Positions 26,723-36,241 of a stretch of 64,000 nucleotides of DNA are shown in pieces. A program made the translations under genes and the position numbers. Numbering within the stretch: position 1 is the stretch's first letter; each line of letters starts with the position of its first letter. Source of the DNA: Bacteroidales bacterium (GTDB lineage Bacteria > Bacteroidota > Bacteroidia > Bacteroidales > UBA932); the NCBI GenBank assembly GCA_017620335.1, contig JAFZQO010000015.1, positions 26,842-90,841 of the forward strand, in the 5' to 3' direction. The notes beneath the pieces were generated by a model. It was not told the origin of the DNA and ran no database searches. It saw only the letters and a program-made list of their open reading frames with translations.

Positions 26723-28141
26723 ATGAAAAGACTTGTGGTTCTAGCGGTTCTGGCAGGGCTTCTACCCTCTATCAGGACATTCGCGCAGGAGGCCGGGGAC
26801 GGAGCCGCGCCCACCGTCCTTACACTCGACCAGGCCATCCAGATAGCACTCAGCGAGAACATCGCGGTCCGCGTCGCCGACAAGGACATCGAGCGGGCGG
26901 AGTACGCCCGCAAGGGCACTTACGCCTCCCTGTTCCCGCAGGTGGACGGTTCCTCGTCCTATTCCCGCACCATCAAGAAACAGGTGATGTACATGGACTT
27001 CGACATCGGCTCCTTCGGAGGCGGTGGCGGTGCCGGCGGCTCCGATGACCCGGAGACCAAGGCCGGCGGCGGCAGCGGTGGCAACGGCGGCGGCATCGAA
27101 GTCGGCCGCTGGAATACCTATTCCGCCGGCGTCCAGGCGTCCATGCCCCTTGTCAACGCCCAGCTCTGGAAGAGCCTCAAGATCTCCGGCCAGGACGTGG
27201 AGCTCGCCGTCGAGCGGGCCCGTTCCTCGCGCCTCGAGACCGTCACCCAGGTGAAGCAGGCCTTCTACGGGGTCCTGCTGGCAAAGGAGGCGTTCAATGT
27301 GTACAAGGAGGTCTATGAGAACGCCCTGGACAATTTTACCCAGACCGAGAAGAGGTACAACGCCGACAAGGCCTCCGAACTGGAGTACCAGCGCGCGAAG
27401 TCCACGGTCCAGAACGCCATTCCCAACGTCTATGACTCCGAGAATGCCGTCGTGCTCGGCCTCTGGCAGCTCAAGGCCGTCATGGGCATTGACTTAGACG
27501 AGGACATCGACGTGGCCGGCTCGCTCATGGACTATTCCACCACCATGTTCCGCGACATCGTCGAGAACGACGACGTCACCCTTGAGAAGAACTCCACGCT
27601 CCGCCAGCTCGCCATCCAGGCCGAGGAGCTCGCCAATACCGTGAAAATGCAGCAGTACGCCACCCTCCCGTCGCTTGCCCTTTCGTTCTCGTACAGCATC
27701 AACGCCATGGCCAATGACTTCAAGTTCAGCACCTACAACTGGTCGCCGTATTCGGCCGCAGGCCTTAGCCTGTCCATCCCCATCTTCGCCGGAGGCAGGC
27801 GCAGCAACGCCATCAAGCAGGCCCGCAACCAGCATGACCAGCTGATCCTCCAGTCGGAGAATACCGAAAGGCAGCTGAAGGTGGCCATCCGCCAGTATCT
27901 GAACCAGATGGAGACCGCGATGAAGAATTTCAACGCCGCCGGGTCGGGCGTCGAGACCGCCCGCAAGGCCTACGACATCGCGGCCAAGTCCTACAACCTC
28001 GGCCGCAGCACCATTACCGAGCTCAATGACGCCAGGCTCGCGCTCACGCAGGCCCTCCTGGCCCAGTCGCAGTCTGTCTACAATTTCGTGGTGGCAAAGG
28101 CGAACCTCGAGCAGACGCTCGGAAACGATATCGAATCATAA
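26723..28141 (+). CDS. TolC-family outer-membrane efflux protein
   Basis: 472 residues from ATG 26723; ATG 26699 is possible but the shorter form gives the standard signal peptide ending TFAQ. It shows the two internally similar halves of the outer-membrane efflux family (LTLDQAIQIALSENIAV near residue 33, and AAKSYNLGRSTITELNDARLAL near the end). A glycine-rich insert at about residues 98-125 lies in the first half, where the outer loop of the barrel is expected. It forms the exit duct for the adaptor and RND pump encoded next. Confidence 0.9.
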   Translation: MKRLVVLAVLAGLLPSIRTFAQEAGDGAAPTVLTLDQAIQIALSENIAVRVADKDIERAEYARKGTYASLFPQVDGSSSYSRTIKKQVMYMDFDIGSFGGGGGAGGSDDPETKAGGGSGGNGGGIEVGRWNTYSAGVQASMPLVNAQLWKSLKISGQDVELAVERARSSRLETVTQVKQAFYGVLLAKEAFNVYKEVYENALDNFTQTEKRYNADKASELEYQRAKSTVQNAIPNVYDSENAVVLGLWQLKAVMGIDLDEDIDVAGSLMDYSTTMFRDIVENDDVTLEKNSTLRQLAIQAEELANTVKMQQYATLPSLALSFSYSINAMANDFKFSTYNWSPYSAAGLSLSIPIFAGGRRSNAIKQARNQHDQLILQSENTERQLKVAIRQYLNQMETAMKNFNAAGSGVETARKAYDIAAKSYNLGRSTITELNDARLALTQALLAQSQSVYNFVVAKANLEQTLGNDIES

Positions 28142-28163
28142 CTCGGAAACAAGACAAAGACAT

Positions 28164-29210
28164 ATGAAGACCTTTCTGAAAATCTTCCTCTGCGCCGCGA
28201 CGGCGCTTCTGGCCGTCTCATGCGGCAGCAGGAAAAGCGGTTCCTCCTCATCCCCGTTCCCGCCCATGATGGGAATGGACCCCAACGCCCCGGTGAACGT
28301 GGAGGTAGCGGTCACGGAGTACCGCGACGTCCCCCAGGACGAGACCTATACGACCACCGTCCAGGCATATGCGGTGAACAACGTCGTCCCGCAGGCCGGC
28401 TCCAGGATCAAGAAGATCAATGTCGAGGTCGGTGACTTTGTGGCCAAAGGCCAGGTCCTCGCCGAGATGGACCAGACCAGCCTCGAGCAGACCAAGCTCA
28501 AGCTCGACAACGACGCGCTGGAGCTTTCCCGCCTGCAGCAGCTGTATGAGGCCGGAGCCCTCTCCAAGTCCGACTACGAAGCCATGCAGCTCTCGTACAA
28601 CGTGAGCAACTCCCAGTACGAGAACCTCGTGGAGAACACCATCCTGCGTTCGCCTCTTACGGGTGTCGTGACCGCCCGCAACTACGACGTGGGCGACATG
28701 TACGCCATGTCCCAGCCTATCTTCGTGGTGCAGCAGATCTCGCCCGTGAAGCTGCTCGTGGCCATGTCGGAGACCGATTACAGCAAGGTCAAGAAGGGTG
28801 ACGGCGTGGAGATCACAGCCGACGCCATCCCCGGGCGCACGTTCACCGGCAAGGTCAACCGCATCTATCCCGTCATCGACCCGGCTTCCCACACCTTCAC
28901 CGCCGAGGTTGTGGTCCCGAACACCGACAGGGTGCTGCGTCCGGGCATGTTCGCCCGCGCCAGGGTAACCTTCGCGGTCAACAATAGCATCGTGGTACCT
29001 GATATCGCCATCGTCAAGCAGCAGGGATCCGGACAGAAGACCGTCTTCGTGCTGAACGGCGACAACACCGTCTCCAGCCGCATCGTCACCCTCGGCCGCC
29101 ACACCGGCGCCGACTATGAGATCCTGGAAGGCCTCGCAGAGGGCGAGAAGGTCGTGACCAAGGGCCATACCGCCCTGCGTAACGGTTCCGAGGTGAACGT
29201 CATCAACTAA
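28164..29210 (+). CDS. RND efflux periplasmic adaptor (membrane fusion) lipoprotein
   Basis: 348 residues with lipobox LLAVSC at the N terminus. Order: lipoyl-like halves (VVPQAGSRIKKINVEVGDFVAKGQVLAEMD and SPLTGVVTARNYDVGDMY), a short helical hairpin between them, then beta-barrel and membrane-proximal domains. It links the inner-membrane pump to the TolC-type duct. Start ATG 28164, 22 nt after the duct gene; 13 nt separate it from the pump gene. Confidence 0.93.
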   Translation: MKTFLKIFLCAATALLAVSCGSRKSGSSSSPFPPMMGMDPNAPVNVEVAVTEYRDVPQDETYTTTVQAYAVNNVVPQAGSRIKKINVEVGDFVAKGQVLAEMDQTSLEQTKLKLDNDALELSRLQQLYEAGALSKSDYEAMQLSYNVSNSQYENLVENTILRSPLTGVVTARNYDVGDMYAMSQPIFVVQQISPVKLLVAMSETDYSKVKKGDGVEITADAIPGRTFTGKVNRIYPVIDPASHTFTAEVVVPNTDRVLRPGMFARARVTFAVNNSIVVPDIAIVKQQGSGQKTVFVLNGDNTVSSRIVTLGRHTGADYEILEGLAEGEKVVTKGHTALRNGSEVNVIN

Positions 29211-29223
29211 CGGAGGCAGGACT

Positions 29224-32200
29224 ATGAGCATCTACAGATCATCGGTGAATCACCCCGTCACGACGGCGCTGGTCTTCATCGCGTTCATGATCTTCGGCAT
29301 CTTCTCGCTGGTGAAGACGTCGATCGCGCAGCTGCCCGAATTCGACGCCAACACCATCATGGTGATGTCGTCGTACCCCGGAGCGAGTGCGGCCGACATC
29401 GAGAACAACCTGACGAAGGTGCTGGAGAACGCCCTGAACGGCGTCAGCGACCTCAAGAGCCTGACCTCCACCTCCCGCGAGAACACTGCCGTACTGACGC
29501 TGGAGTTCCGTTACGGCATCGACATCGACGAGGCGACCAACAATGTCCGCGACAAGCTGGACATGGTCAATTCGAACCTTCCGGACGGGTGCACCGTCCC
29601 GGTCATATTCAAGTTCAGTGCGGACGACATGCCCATCATGCTCCTGTCCGCGGTCGCGGGCGAGAGCCTTCCCGGTTTGGACAAGATTCTTGACGACAAG
29701 CTCGCCACCCCGCTGGCGCGCGTGTCGGGCGTGGGTACGGTATCCGTGTCCGGAGCCCCCACCCGCGAGATCCAGGTCTACTGCGACCCCAACAAGCTCC
29801 AGGCTTACGGCCTGAGCGTCAGCACGATATCCTCCATAATCGCGGCCGAGAACCGCAACCTCCCTTCGGGAAGCATTGACATCGGTTCCGACGTGTACTC
29901 CCTGCGCGTGCAGAAGGAGTTCACAGACCCGCGCGAACTCCTGGACATCGTAGTCGGCTCGGCTAACGGCCGCGTCGTCTATCTCAGGGACGTGGCTACG
30001 GTTCGCGACGGCAACCAGGAGAAGGAGATGGAGTCGTACACCAACGGCGTGCGTTCCGCCCAGATCGTCATCCAGAAGCAGTCCGGCGCCAACACCGTCA
30101 ACGTCATCAAGAACATCAAGAAGCAACTGGTCGAGATCAAGAAGAACCTTCCTTCCGACATCGAGATAACGACCATCGTAGACTCTTCCGACAATATCAT
30201 CAACACCATCAATACCCTGAAGGAGACCATCCTGATCACCTTCCTCGTGGTCATGCTGGTGGTGTTCGTGTTCCTGGGCCGCTGGAGGGCCACTTTCATC
30301 ATCGTGCTCTCCATCCCTATCGCCCTGCTGGCATCGCTGGTGTACCTTTTCGCCACGGGCAACACCCTGAACATCATCTCGATGTCCGCCCTGTCGATAG
30401 CCATAGGAATGGTCGTGGACGACGCCATCGTGGTGCTGGAGAACGTCTCCACGCATCTGGAACGCGGCTCCAAGCCCAAGGAGGCCGCCGTCCACGCGAC
30501 CTCAGAGGTGGCCATATCCGTCATCGCCTCGACACTGACGATGCTGTGCGTGTTCCTCCCGCTCACCATGATGACCGGCATGGCCGGCATCATGTTCAGG
30601 CAACTCGGATGGATCGTCAGCATCATCATGATAGTCTCGACGACGGCAGCCCTTACCCTTGTCCCGATGCTGTGTTCACGCATGCTCAAGGCCGGCCCCA
30701 AGACCGGTAAGCTGCACAACGCCATATTCGGGCCCATCAACAAGGCTCTCGACGCGATCGCGCGCGGATACGCCCGCCTTATCGGCTGGGCCACCACACA
30801 CCGCAAGACCGTGATTTTCGGCGCAATCGGCATCTTTGCCCTTGTGCTGGTCCTTTTCCTGCCCGGACTGGAGACCGAGTTCTTCCCGCAATCCGACCAG
30901 GGCCGCCTGACCGTCAACGTCGAGCTCCCCGCCGGTACTTCGCAGGAGGTGACGGGCGAGTTCGCCCGCAGGCTTTACAACCAGATTGTCGAGCAGGTGC
31001 CCGAAGTGAGGACGCTGAACTTCACCTACGGCCAGGCCGATGCCAGCAACACCTTTGCCAGCATGCGCTCCAACGGCGCCAACGTCATGTCGATGAACAT
31101 CAACCTTGGAAGCATGGAGGACCGCGACCGCAGCACCGCCGAGATCGCGGACATCATCCGCGCCGACCTCGCCATGTATCCTGAGGTCAAGAAGGGCATG
31201 GTCAGCGAAGGCATGGGCGGCATGGGCGGAGCGTCCACCGTCGACGTGGAGATATATGGCTTCGATTTCGAGACTACCGACAAGGTGGCTCAGGAGATCA
31301 AGGAGAAATTGCTCGCCGATCCGTCCTTCACTCAGGTGACGGTGAGCCGTGACGAGTATACTCCTGAGTATCAGATGGATTTCGACAGGACAAAGCTCGC
31401 GCTCAACGGTTTGAATTCCACCACCGCCGGTTCGGCGTTCAGCGCCGCGATGAGCGGTGCCACGGGCTCTTACTACCGTGAGGACGGCGAGGAGTACAGC
31501 ATCCGCGTGCGTTACGCTCCGGAGTTCCGCACCAGCATCGAGGACATGGAGAACATCGTGGTGTACAATGCCGCCGGCCGCGCCGTGCGCATGAAGGACC
31601 TCGGCTCCGTCATCGAGTCCAAGGTGCCTCCCACCATCGAGCGCAAGGACCGCGAGCGCGTGATCACCGTCAGGGGCATCGTCGCGCGCAAGGTCCCTCT
31701 CAGCCGCGCCGTCGTCGCGGCCCAGAAGGCCCTTGACTCCACGGATATCCCGTCCGAGCTCTCCACCGTGATCGGCGGAGACTACGAGGACCAGCAGGAG
31801 ATGTTCGGGGACATGTTCCTCCTCATCATCCTGATCGTCCTCCTGGTATACATGGTCATGGCGTCGCAGTTCGAGTCGTTCATGAGCCCGTTCGTGATCA
31901 TGTTCTCGGTGCCGTTCGCCTTCGTGGGCGTGCTGCTGGGATTGTGGATTACAGGTTCTGCGCTCGGAATGATGTCCATGGTGGGTATCATCATCCTTCT
32001 GGGTATCGTCGTGAAGAACGGTATCGTGCTCATAGACTACACCATACTCTGCCGTGAGCGCGGCATGAGCGTGGCGGAGGCCTCGGTCACCGCCGCCCGC
32101 AGCCGTCTGCGCCCTATCCTCATGACCACCCTCACTACCGTGCTCGGCATGCTCCCGATGGCACTCGGCCGCGGCGAGGGTTCCGAGATGTGGAATTCAC

Positions 32201-32328
32201 TTGGCGTGACGGTCTGCTGGGGTCTCTCGATCTCGACCCTCGTTACCCTGGTCCTCATCCCGACCATCTATTGCGCGCTTGCCACCAGGCAGGAAAAGAG
32301 GAGGAACAAAAAACTTGCAAGGAAATGA
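29224..32328 (+). CDS. RND efflux pump, HAE1 (AcrB-like) family
   Basis: 1034 residues, typical length. Proton-driven drug/hydrophobe exporter of the inner membrane. It shows 12 transmembrane segments in two repeats, the proton-relay pair in GMVVDDAIVVLENV on TM4, porter-domain motifs including PTREIQVYCDPNKL, and the C-terminal GIVVKNGIVLIDY. A GGAGG sequence 7 nt before the start is one of few Shine-Dalgarno matches here. Its stop overlaps the next gene start (ATGA). Substrates cannot be predicted. Confidence 0.95.
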   Translation: MSIYRSSVNHPVTTALVFIAFMIFGIFSLVKTSIAQLPEFDANTIMVMSSYPGASAADIENNLTKVLENALNGVSDLKSLTSTSRENTAVLTLEFRYGIDIDEATNNVRDKLDMVNSNLPDGCTVPVIFKFSADDMPIMLLSAVAGESLPGLDKILDDKLATPLARVSGVGTVSVSGAPTREIQVYCDPNKLQAYGLSVSTISSIIAAENRNLPSGSIDIGSDVYSLRVQKEFTDPRELLDIVVGSANGRVVYLRDVATVRDGNQEKEMESYTNGVRSAQIVIQKQSGANTVNVIKNIKKQLVEIKKNLPSDIEITTIVDSSDNIINTINTLKETILITFLVVMLVVFVFLGRWRATFIIVLSIPIALLASLVYLFATGNTLNIISMSALSIAIGMVVDDAIVVLENVSTHLERGSKPKEAAVHATSEVAISVIASTLTMLCVFLPLTMMTGMAGIMFRQLGWIVSIIMIVSTTAALTLVPMLCSRMLKAGPKTGKLHNAIFGPINKALDAIARGYARLIGWATTHRKTVIFGAIGIFALVLVLFLPGLETEFFPQSDQGRLTVNVELPAGTSQEVTGEFARRLYNQIVEQVPEVRTLNFTYGQADASNTFASMRSNGANVMSMNINLGSMEDRDRSTAEIADIIRADLAMYPEVKKGMVSEGMGGMGGASTVDVEIYGFDFETTDKVAQEIKEKLLADPSFTQVTVSRDEYTPEYQMDFDRTKLALNGLNSTTAGSAFSAAMSGATGSYYREDGEEYSIRVRYAPEFRTSIEDMENIVVYNAAGRAVRMKDLGSVIESKVPPTIERKDRERVITVRGIVARKVPLSRAVVAAQKALDSTDIPSELSTVIGGDYEDQQEMFGDMFLLIILIVLLVYMVMASQFESFMSPFVIMFSVPFAFVGVLLGLWITGSALGMMSMVGIIILLGIVVKNGIVLIDYTILCRERGMSVAEASVTAARSRLRPILMTTLTTVLGMLPMALGRGEGSEMWNSLGVTVCWGLSISTLVTLVLIPTIYCALATRQEKRRNKKLARK

Positions 32329-32618
32329 AAGCGATATTCGTAGCATACAACCAGGCCTACAACGAGGAGATCGTCGAAGTCCTCGAGGCCAACGGCCAGA
32401 GAGGTTTCACCGCCTGGCAGGACATCCAGGGCCGCGGCAGCGTCGACGGCATCCCGCATCTCGGCAACCATGCGTGGCCGGAGATGAACTATGCCGTCCT
32501 CACAGTCGTCGACGACGGACTCGTCGACGGCATCCTGGACGACCTCAGGGCCAAGGACGCCGCGTATCACGACCTCGGACTGAGGGCTTACGTCTGGAAC
32601 GTCGAGAAGGCCCTTTAG
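32325..32618 (+). CDS. Small PII-like protein coupled to the RND pump
   Basis: 97 residues starting at ATG 32325 inside the pump stop codon (ATGA). A ferredoxin-like beta-alpha-beta pattern is followed by a T-loop-like segment IQGRGSVDGIPHLG and the closing LRAYVWNVEKAL. It recalls PII/CutA-fold sensors and the small DUF3240 proteins found with metal RND pumps. The translational coupling argues for a role in controlling or sensing pump activity. No ligand can be assigned. The longer in-frame ORF from 32190 is an artefact of the overlapping pump gene. Confidence 0.7.
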   Translation: MKAIFVAYNQAYNEEIVEVLEANGQRGFTAWQDIQGRGSVDGIPHLGNHAWPEMNYAVLTVVDDGLVDGILDDLRAKDAAYHDLGLRAYVWNVEKAL

Positions 32619-32638
32619 ATTTACCTGAAAATATCATG

Positions 32639-32669
32639 TTTGGAATACAACCATAAATTGTTATATTTG
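32639..32669 (+). promoter_or_regulatory. Promoter of trxA
   Basis: TTTG (32639-32642), 19-nt spacer, TATATTTG (32662-32669). Exact consensus, about 22 nt of leader before ATG 32697. Confidence 0.75.
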
Positions 32670-32696
32670 TGGTTGTATCTTTTAAATAGAAACGTT

Positions 32697-33011
32697 ATGG
32701 CTGAAGTAGTCACCAATACCAACATTTCCGAGATCCTGGCTTCAGACAAGCCGGTCATGATTGATTTCTGGGCTTCCTGGTGCGGTCCCTGCCGCATGCT
32801 CGCCCCCACCGTCGACGGCATTGCCGAGGAGTATGCCGGCCGCGTCGTAGTCGCCAAGTGCAACGTCGATGACGCCGACGAGGTGGCGATGCAGTTCCGC
32901 ATCCGCAACATCCCCACTCTCCTGTTCTTCAAGGGCGGCGAGATGGTGAACCGCCTCGTGGGCGCCGTTCCGAAGTCCGAGATCACCGCCATCCTCGATT
33001 CCCTGGTCTAG
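32697..33011 (+). CDS. trxA: Thioredoxin
   Basis: 104 residues, the classical size. Active site WCGPC with Cys29 and Cys32, conserved Asp23 (MIDFWASW), and cis-Pro in NIPTLLFF. A cytoplasmic disulfide reductase; no signal peptide. Start ATG 32697 follows its own promoter, which lies after the in-frame ATG at 32640 and so rules out the longer form. Confidence 0.96.
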   Translation: MAEVVTNTNISEILASDKPVMIDFWASWCGPCRMLAPTVDGIAEEYAGRVVVAKCNVDDADEVAMQFRIRNIPTLLFFKGGEMVNRLVGAVPKSEITAILDSLV

Positions 33012-33042
33012 TCCTTTAACATTTCATATAAGTTTGAAAACC

Positions 33043-33636
33043 ATGAAGAAAATTATCCTTATCATCGCAGTCGCCCTCATCGGCTTCAGCGCTTCCGCCC
33101 AGAAAATAGGTGTTGTCGCAGGTCTCACCGGAGCCAGCAGCCAGCTCAAGGGCAGCGAAATCGGCACCTTCGACCAGTATCACGCAGGTATCGTGGCCAA
33201 TTTCCCTATTATGGAGGGTCTCCGTCTCCAGCCTGAACTGATCTACAAGGTAAAGGGCACATCCTTCAACGACACCGTCAACGGAAACGGCAAGGTTGAC
33301 ATGTCCGTCGGTTTCCTCGAGTTCGGTATGGAGGCCCAGGCCGGTATCGGCCGTGAGTTCCTGCGCGTCTATGGCCTCGTCGAGCCCTTCATCGGATACA
33401 ATCTCAAAGACCAGGGCTGGGACAAGTCCAAGGATCCTATCGAGAATCTTTCCTGGGACAAGACTGAGTACGGCCTCGCCGTCGGTGGCGGCGTCGAGCT
33501 CTTCGAGATCATCCAGGCTTCCGTCAAGTATTTCTGGAACATGGGTTCCGTCAAGGGCGATGTCAACAAGATAGTCAACGGAGACGAGGTCCGTAACTTC
33601 AATGGCATCACCCTTTCCCTGGCCCTTCTCTTCTAG
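33043..33636 (+). CDS. Small outer-membrane beta-barrel protein (porin-like)
   Basis: 197 residues. Signal peptide MKKIILIIAVALIGFSASAQ, then alternating strands ending in the aromatic LSLALLF, as in outer-membrane beta-barrel domains of the OmpW/OmpX-like class. A TAAGTTTG box (33029-33036) lies only 6 nt before ATG 33043. Function unknown; probably structural or a small channel. Confidence 0.75.
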   Translation: MKKIILIIAVALIGFSASAQKIGVVAGLTGASSQLKGSEIGTFDQYHAGIVANFPIMEGLRLQPELIYKVKGTSFNDTVNGNGKVDMSVGFLEFGMEAQAGIGREFLRVYGLVEPFIGYNLKDQGWDKSKDPIENLSWDKTEYGLAVGGGVELFEIIQASVKYFWNMGSVKGDVNKIVNGDEVRNFNGITLSLALLF

Positions 33637-33642
33637 GAGGGC

Positions 33643-34176
33643 ATGACAGAAAGGAAGGCGGTCGTTTTCTGTTCTGCGAGCTTCGGTATTGACGACAGGT
33701 ACAACGACCTCGCCCGGGATGCCGTCCGCGCCCTTCACGGGTGCGGATACGGCATGGTGTCGGGCGGTACGGTTAAAGGTACCATGAAAGTCATCGCCGA
33801 CGAAGCCCGCAGGCTCGGCATGGAGCACGTCGGGATCATCCCCGTATTCATGAAGGGCCTAGAGTACAGGGATGCGACCCGGCTGGTGTGGACCGATACG
33901 ATGTCCGAGCGGAAGGAGGCCATGCGCGCCGGCACCTGCCTGGCCGTGGCCCTTCCGGGCGGCATCGGCACCCTGGACGAATTGATCGAAACCCTGACCC
34001 TGGCCAAGATCGGCCGTTACGGGGGCAGGGTTGTCGCATTCAATTTCGAGGGTTTCTACGAGCCCCTGAAGGCCCTGCTGGACCACTATGTGTCCACTGG
34101 CATGCTCGACGCCCCTTCCAGGGACCTGATCTCCTTCCCTGAGACCATAGGGGAGTTTGTCGCCTGCATCAAGTAG
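33643..34176 (+). CDS. LOG-family nucleotide phosphoribohydrolase-like protein
   Basis: 177 residues with the LOG signatures VSGGTVKGTMKVIADEA and PGGIGTLDELIE, the latter carrying the catalytic-region glutamate. The family cleaves nucleoside 5'-monophosphates to base and ribose-5-phosphate (cytokinin activation in plants). An AGGAGG sits at 33635-33640, overlapping the previous stop and only 2 nt before the ATG, too close to act normally. It is followed after one base by the polyprenyl synthase gene. Confidence 0.87.
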   Translation: MTERKAVVFCSASFGIDDRYNDLARDAVRALHGCGYGMVSGGTVKGTMKVIADEARRLGMEHVGIIPVFMKGLEYRDATRLVWTDTMSERKEAMRAGTCLAVALPGGIGTLDELIETLTLAKIGRYGGRVVAFNFEGFYEPLKALLDHYVSTGMLDAPSRDLISFPETIGEFVACIK

Positions 34177-34177
34177 T

Positions 34178-35158
34178 ATGGACAGAAGGGACATACTCGG
34201 GTATCTCGGAGACGACTGGATCCGGACGGGGGACATGATACGTTCCTCGTTGGACAGTGACATCGAACTCCTCAACTGGACCAACGCCTACATCCTTTCG
34301 CACGGAGGCAAGCAGCTGAGGCCCCTCCTGGCTCTCCTCATGGCCAGGGCATGCGGGGGTGGGCCGCTTCCGGAGGACTCCATCCGTTACGCGGCCGCCG
34401 TCGAGCTGCTCCACAACGCCACCCTCCTTCACGACGACGTGGCTGACGGGAGCATGATACGGCGGGGTTCGCCTACGGTCGCTTCAATGCTCGATCCGGA
34501 ACACTCCGTCCTTGTGGGCGATTACTGGCTGGTAAAGGCAGTGGACCTGGTTCTCGGAGCCGACCGCAACGTGACCGTGGTCATCAGGCTTTTCGCCGGT
34601 ACGCTCGCCCGTCTGGCGGAAGGGGAGATGCTCCAGCTCCAAAAGGCGGCGAGCGCCGACACCTCGGAGGAGGACTATCTCCGGATCATAGGGGACAAGA
34701 CCGGCTCGCTTTTCGAGACCGCCTGCCTCTCCGCTGCCATCTCTGTGGACGCCTCTGCCGAATGGAAACGGGTGGCGGTCGAGTACGCGCGGAACCTCGG
34801 GTATGCCTTCCAGATCAAGGACGACATCCTGGACTATGCCGGAGGCGACATAGGCAAACCCGTAGGGGTGGACGTCCGTGAGGGCAAGATCACGCTGCCT
34901 CTCCTCGGGGCGCTGCGCCGCGTGGACGCGGGCCTGCAGGAGGAGATTCGCGGCAAGGTCCGGACGGTCAGGGAGCATCCCGGGTACGCTTCGGACATCA
35001 TGGACTTCGTGCGGGAGCACGACGGGATCTCATACGCGCAGGAGCGCCTCAGGGTGTTCTCAGGCCTGGCAAAGGAAGCCCTGTCGCCGCTGCCCGGAAG
35101 TCCGGCAAAGGATTATCTGGTGGCCCTGGCCACCTTTACTGAAGAAAGAAAGAAATGA
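34178..35158 (+). CDS. Polyprenyl diphosphate synthase
   Basis: 326 residues from ATG 34178. Trans-isoprenyl synthase fold with the first aspartate-rich motif in LLHDDVADGS and the second in QIKDDILDY, plus GGKQLRP for diphosphate binding. It builds long-chain polyprenyl diphosphate, probably the menaquinone side chain. Product length cannot be read with confidence. Its last codons overlap the holB start (ATGA at 35155). Confidence 0.9.
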   Translation: MDRRDILGYLGDDWIRTGDMIRSSLDSDIELLNWTNAYILSHGGKQLRPLLALLMARACGGGPLPEDSIRYAAAVELLHNATLLHDDVADGSMIRRGSPTVASMLDPEHSVLVGDYWLVKAVDLVLGADRNVTVVIRLFAGTLARLAEGEMLQLQKAASADTSEEDYLRIIGDKTGSLFETACLSAAISVDASAEWKRVAVEYARNLGYAFQIKDDILDYAGGDIGKPVGVDVREGKITLPLLGALRRVDAGLQEEIRGKVRTVREHPGYASDIMDFVREHDGISYAQERLRVFSGLAKEALSPLPGSPAKDYLVALATFTEERKK

Positions 35159-36240
35159 TTTTTGACGGGACAGCAGGGAATGCGGACGTGAAGAGGGCCC
35201 TTGCCGGCATGGCCGGCAGCGGGCGGGTTCCGCATGCCCTGATGTTCTACGAGAACGACGGCTGCGGGGCGCTGCTCCTGGCGCTCGGATTCCTTGAGTG
35301 CCTGACCGGTTCCCAGAAGGTACGGAAGCTGATCCATCCCGACATCCATTTCATCTTTCCCGTGACTAAGGGGTCCAAGGTCTCCACGGACAAGCCCACT
35401 TCCGAGTCGTACCTGCAGTACTGGAGGGAGCTGGTGGAGCGGAATCCCTATTTCCTGGAGAATGAACTGAACGACGCCCTGGGCATCGAAGGGAAATCCT
35501 CGGTGATAGCCATAGCGGAGGCGAAGTTCATACTGGACAAACTGTCCTTCCACTCGCTGGAAGGAGGATGGCGCGCCGTGGTGGTATATCTTCCCGAGAA
35601 GATGAATAAAGACACCGCCAACCGCCTGCTGAAGAGCATCGAGGAGCCGCCGGAGATGACTGAGTTCATCTTCATCACCCACGCTCCTGAGAAGGTGCTG
35701 AGCACGATCTCCTCCCGCTGCCAGGGCATCCGTGTGCTGCCGCTGTCGAAGGTGGAGGTCGCCGGAGTGCTTATGGAGCGCTTCGGCAGGGAGGAAGAGG
35801 AGGCGCTGGCCGCCGCGGAGGTGGCCGGAGGCAGCGTCGGCCGCGCCCTTGCCTTTCTCTCCGAGAGCGGCGGGGCCGGGGACGAGGCCTCGTTGTTCGC
35901 TTCCCTCATGGACGCCCTGCTCGCGAAGGACCTCATGGCTGCGCAGGACGTGGGCGACCAGCTGGCGGCCCTGCCTTCGCGCGAAAGGGCGAAGGCCTTC
36001 TGCCGCTATGCGGCCGGGGGACTCCGCAAGATATTCATGCTCCAGCAGGGGCTGGAGCGGATTGCGAGCGCTTCTCCTGCGGAGGCCGAAGCCTTTGCGG
36101 GCTACGCCGCCCGCTGCCGGAAAAGCTTCCCGCGCATGGCGCTGCCCCTGCTGGACAACGCAATGATGCTGATAGAACGCAACATCAACCTGAAAATCCT
36201 GTTCTGCGACCTGGTCGACAGACTTTACATACTGATTTGA
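35155..36240 (+). CDS. holB: DNA polymerase III delta' subunit
   Basis: 361 residues. Clamp-loader delta' of the AAA+ family: N-terminal VPHALMFYENDGCGALLLA lacks a working Walker A, as expected for delta', followed by LPEKMNKDTANRLLKSIEEPP and the sensor-region SRCQ. It helps load the sliding clamp. It overlaps the preceding gene by 4 nt and is followed after 1 nt by ricT, a neighbour pair also seen in Firmicutes. Confidence 0.9.
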   Translation: MIFDGTAGNADVKRALAGMAGSGRVPHALMFYENDGCGALLLALGFLECLTGSQKVRKLIHPDIHFIFPVTKGSKVSTDKPTSESYLQYWRELVERNPYFLENELNDALGIEGKSSVIAIAEAKFILDKLSFHSLEGGWRAVVVYLPEKMNKDTANRLLKSIEEPPEMTEFIFITHAPEKVLSTISSRCQGIRVLPLSKVEVAGVLMERFGREEEEALAAAEVAGGSVGRALAFLSESGGAGDEASLFASLMDALLAKDLMAAQDVGDQLAALPSRERAKAFCRYAAGGLRKIFMLQQGLERIASASPAEAEAFAGYAARCRKSFPRMALPLLDNAMMLIERNINLKILFCDLVDRLYILI

Positions 36241-36241
36241 A

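Noticed and set aside
33635-33640. AGGAGG as a working Shine-Dalgarno for the LOG gene
   Set aside because: Only 2 nt separate it from the ATG, and it overlaps the preceding stop; it is probably coincidental.
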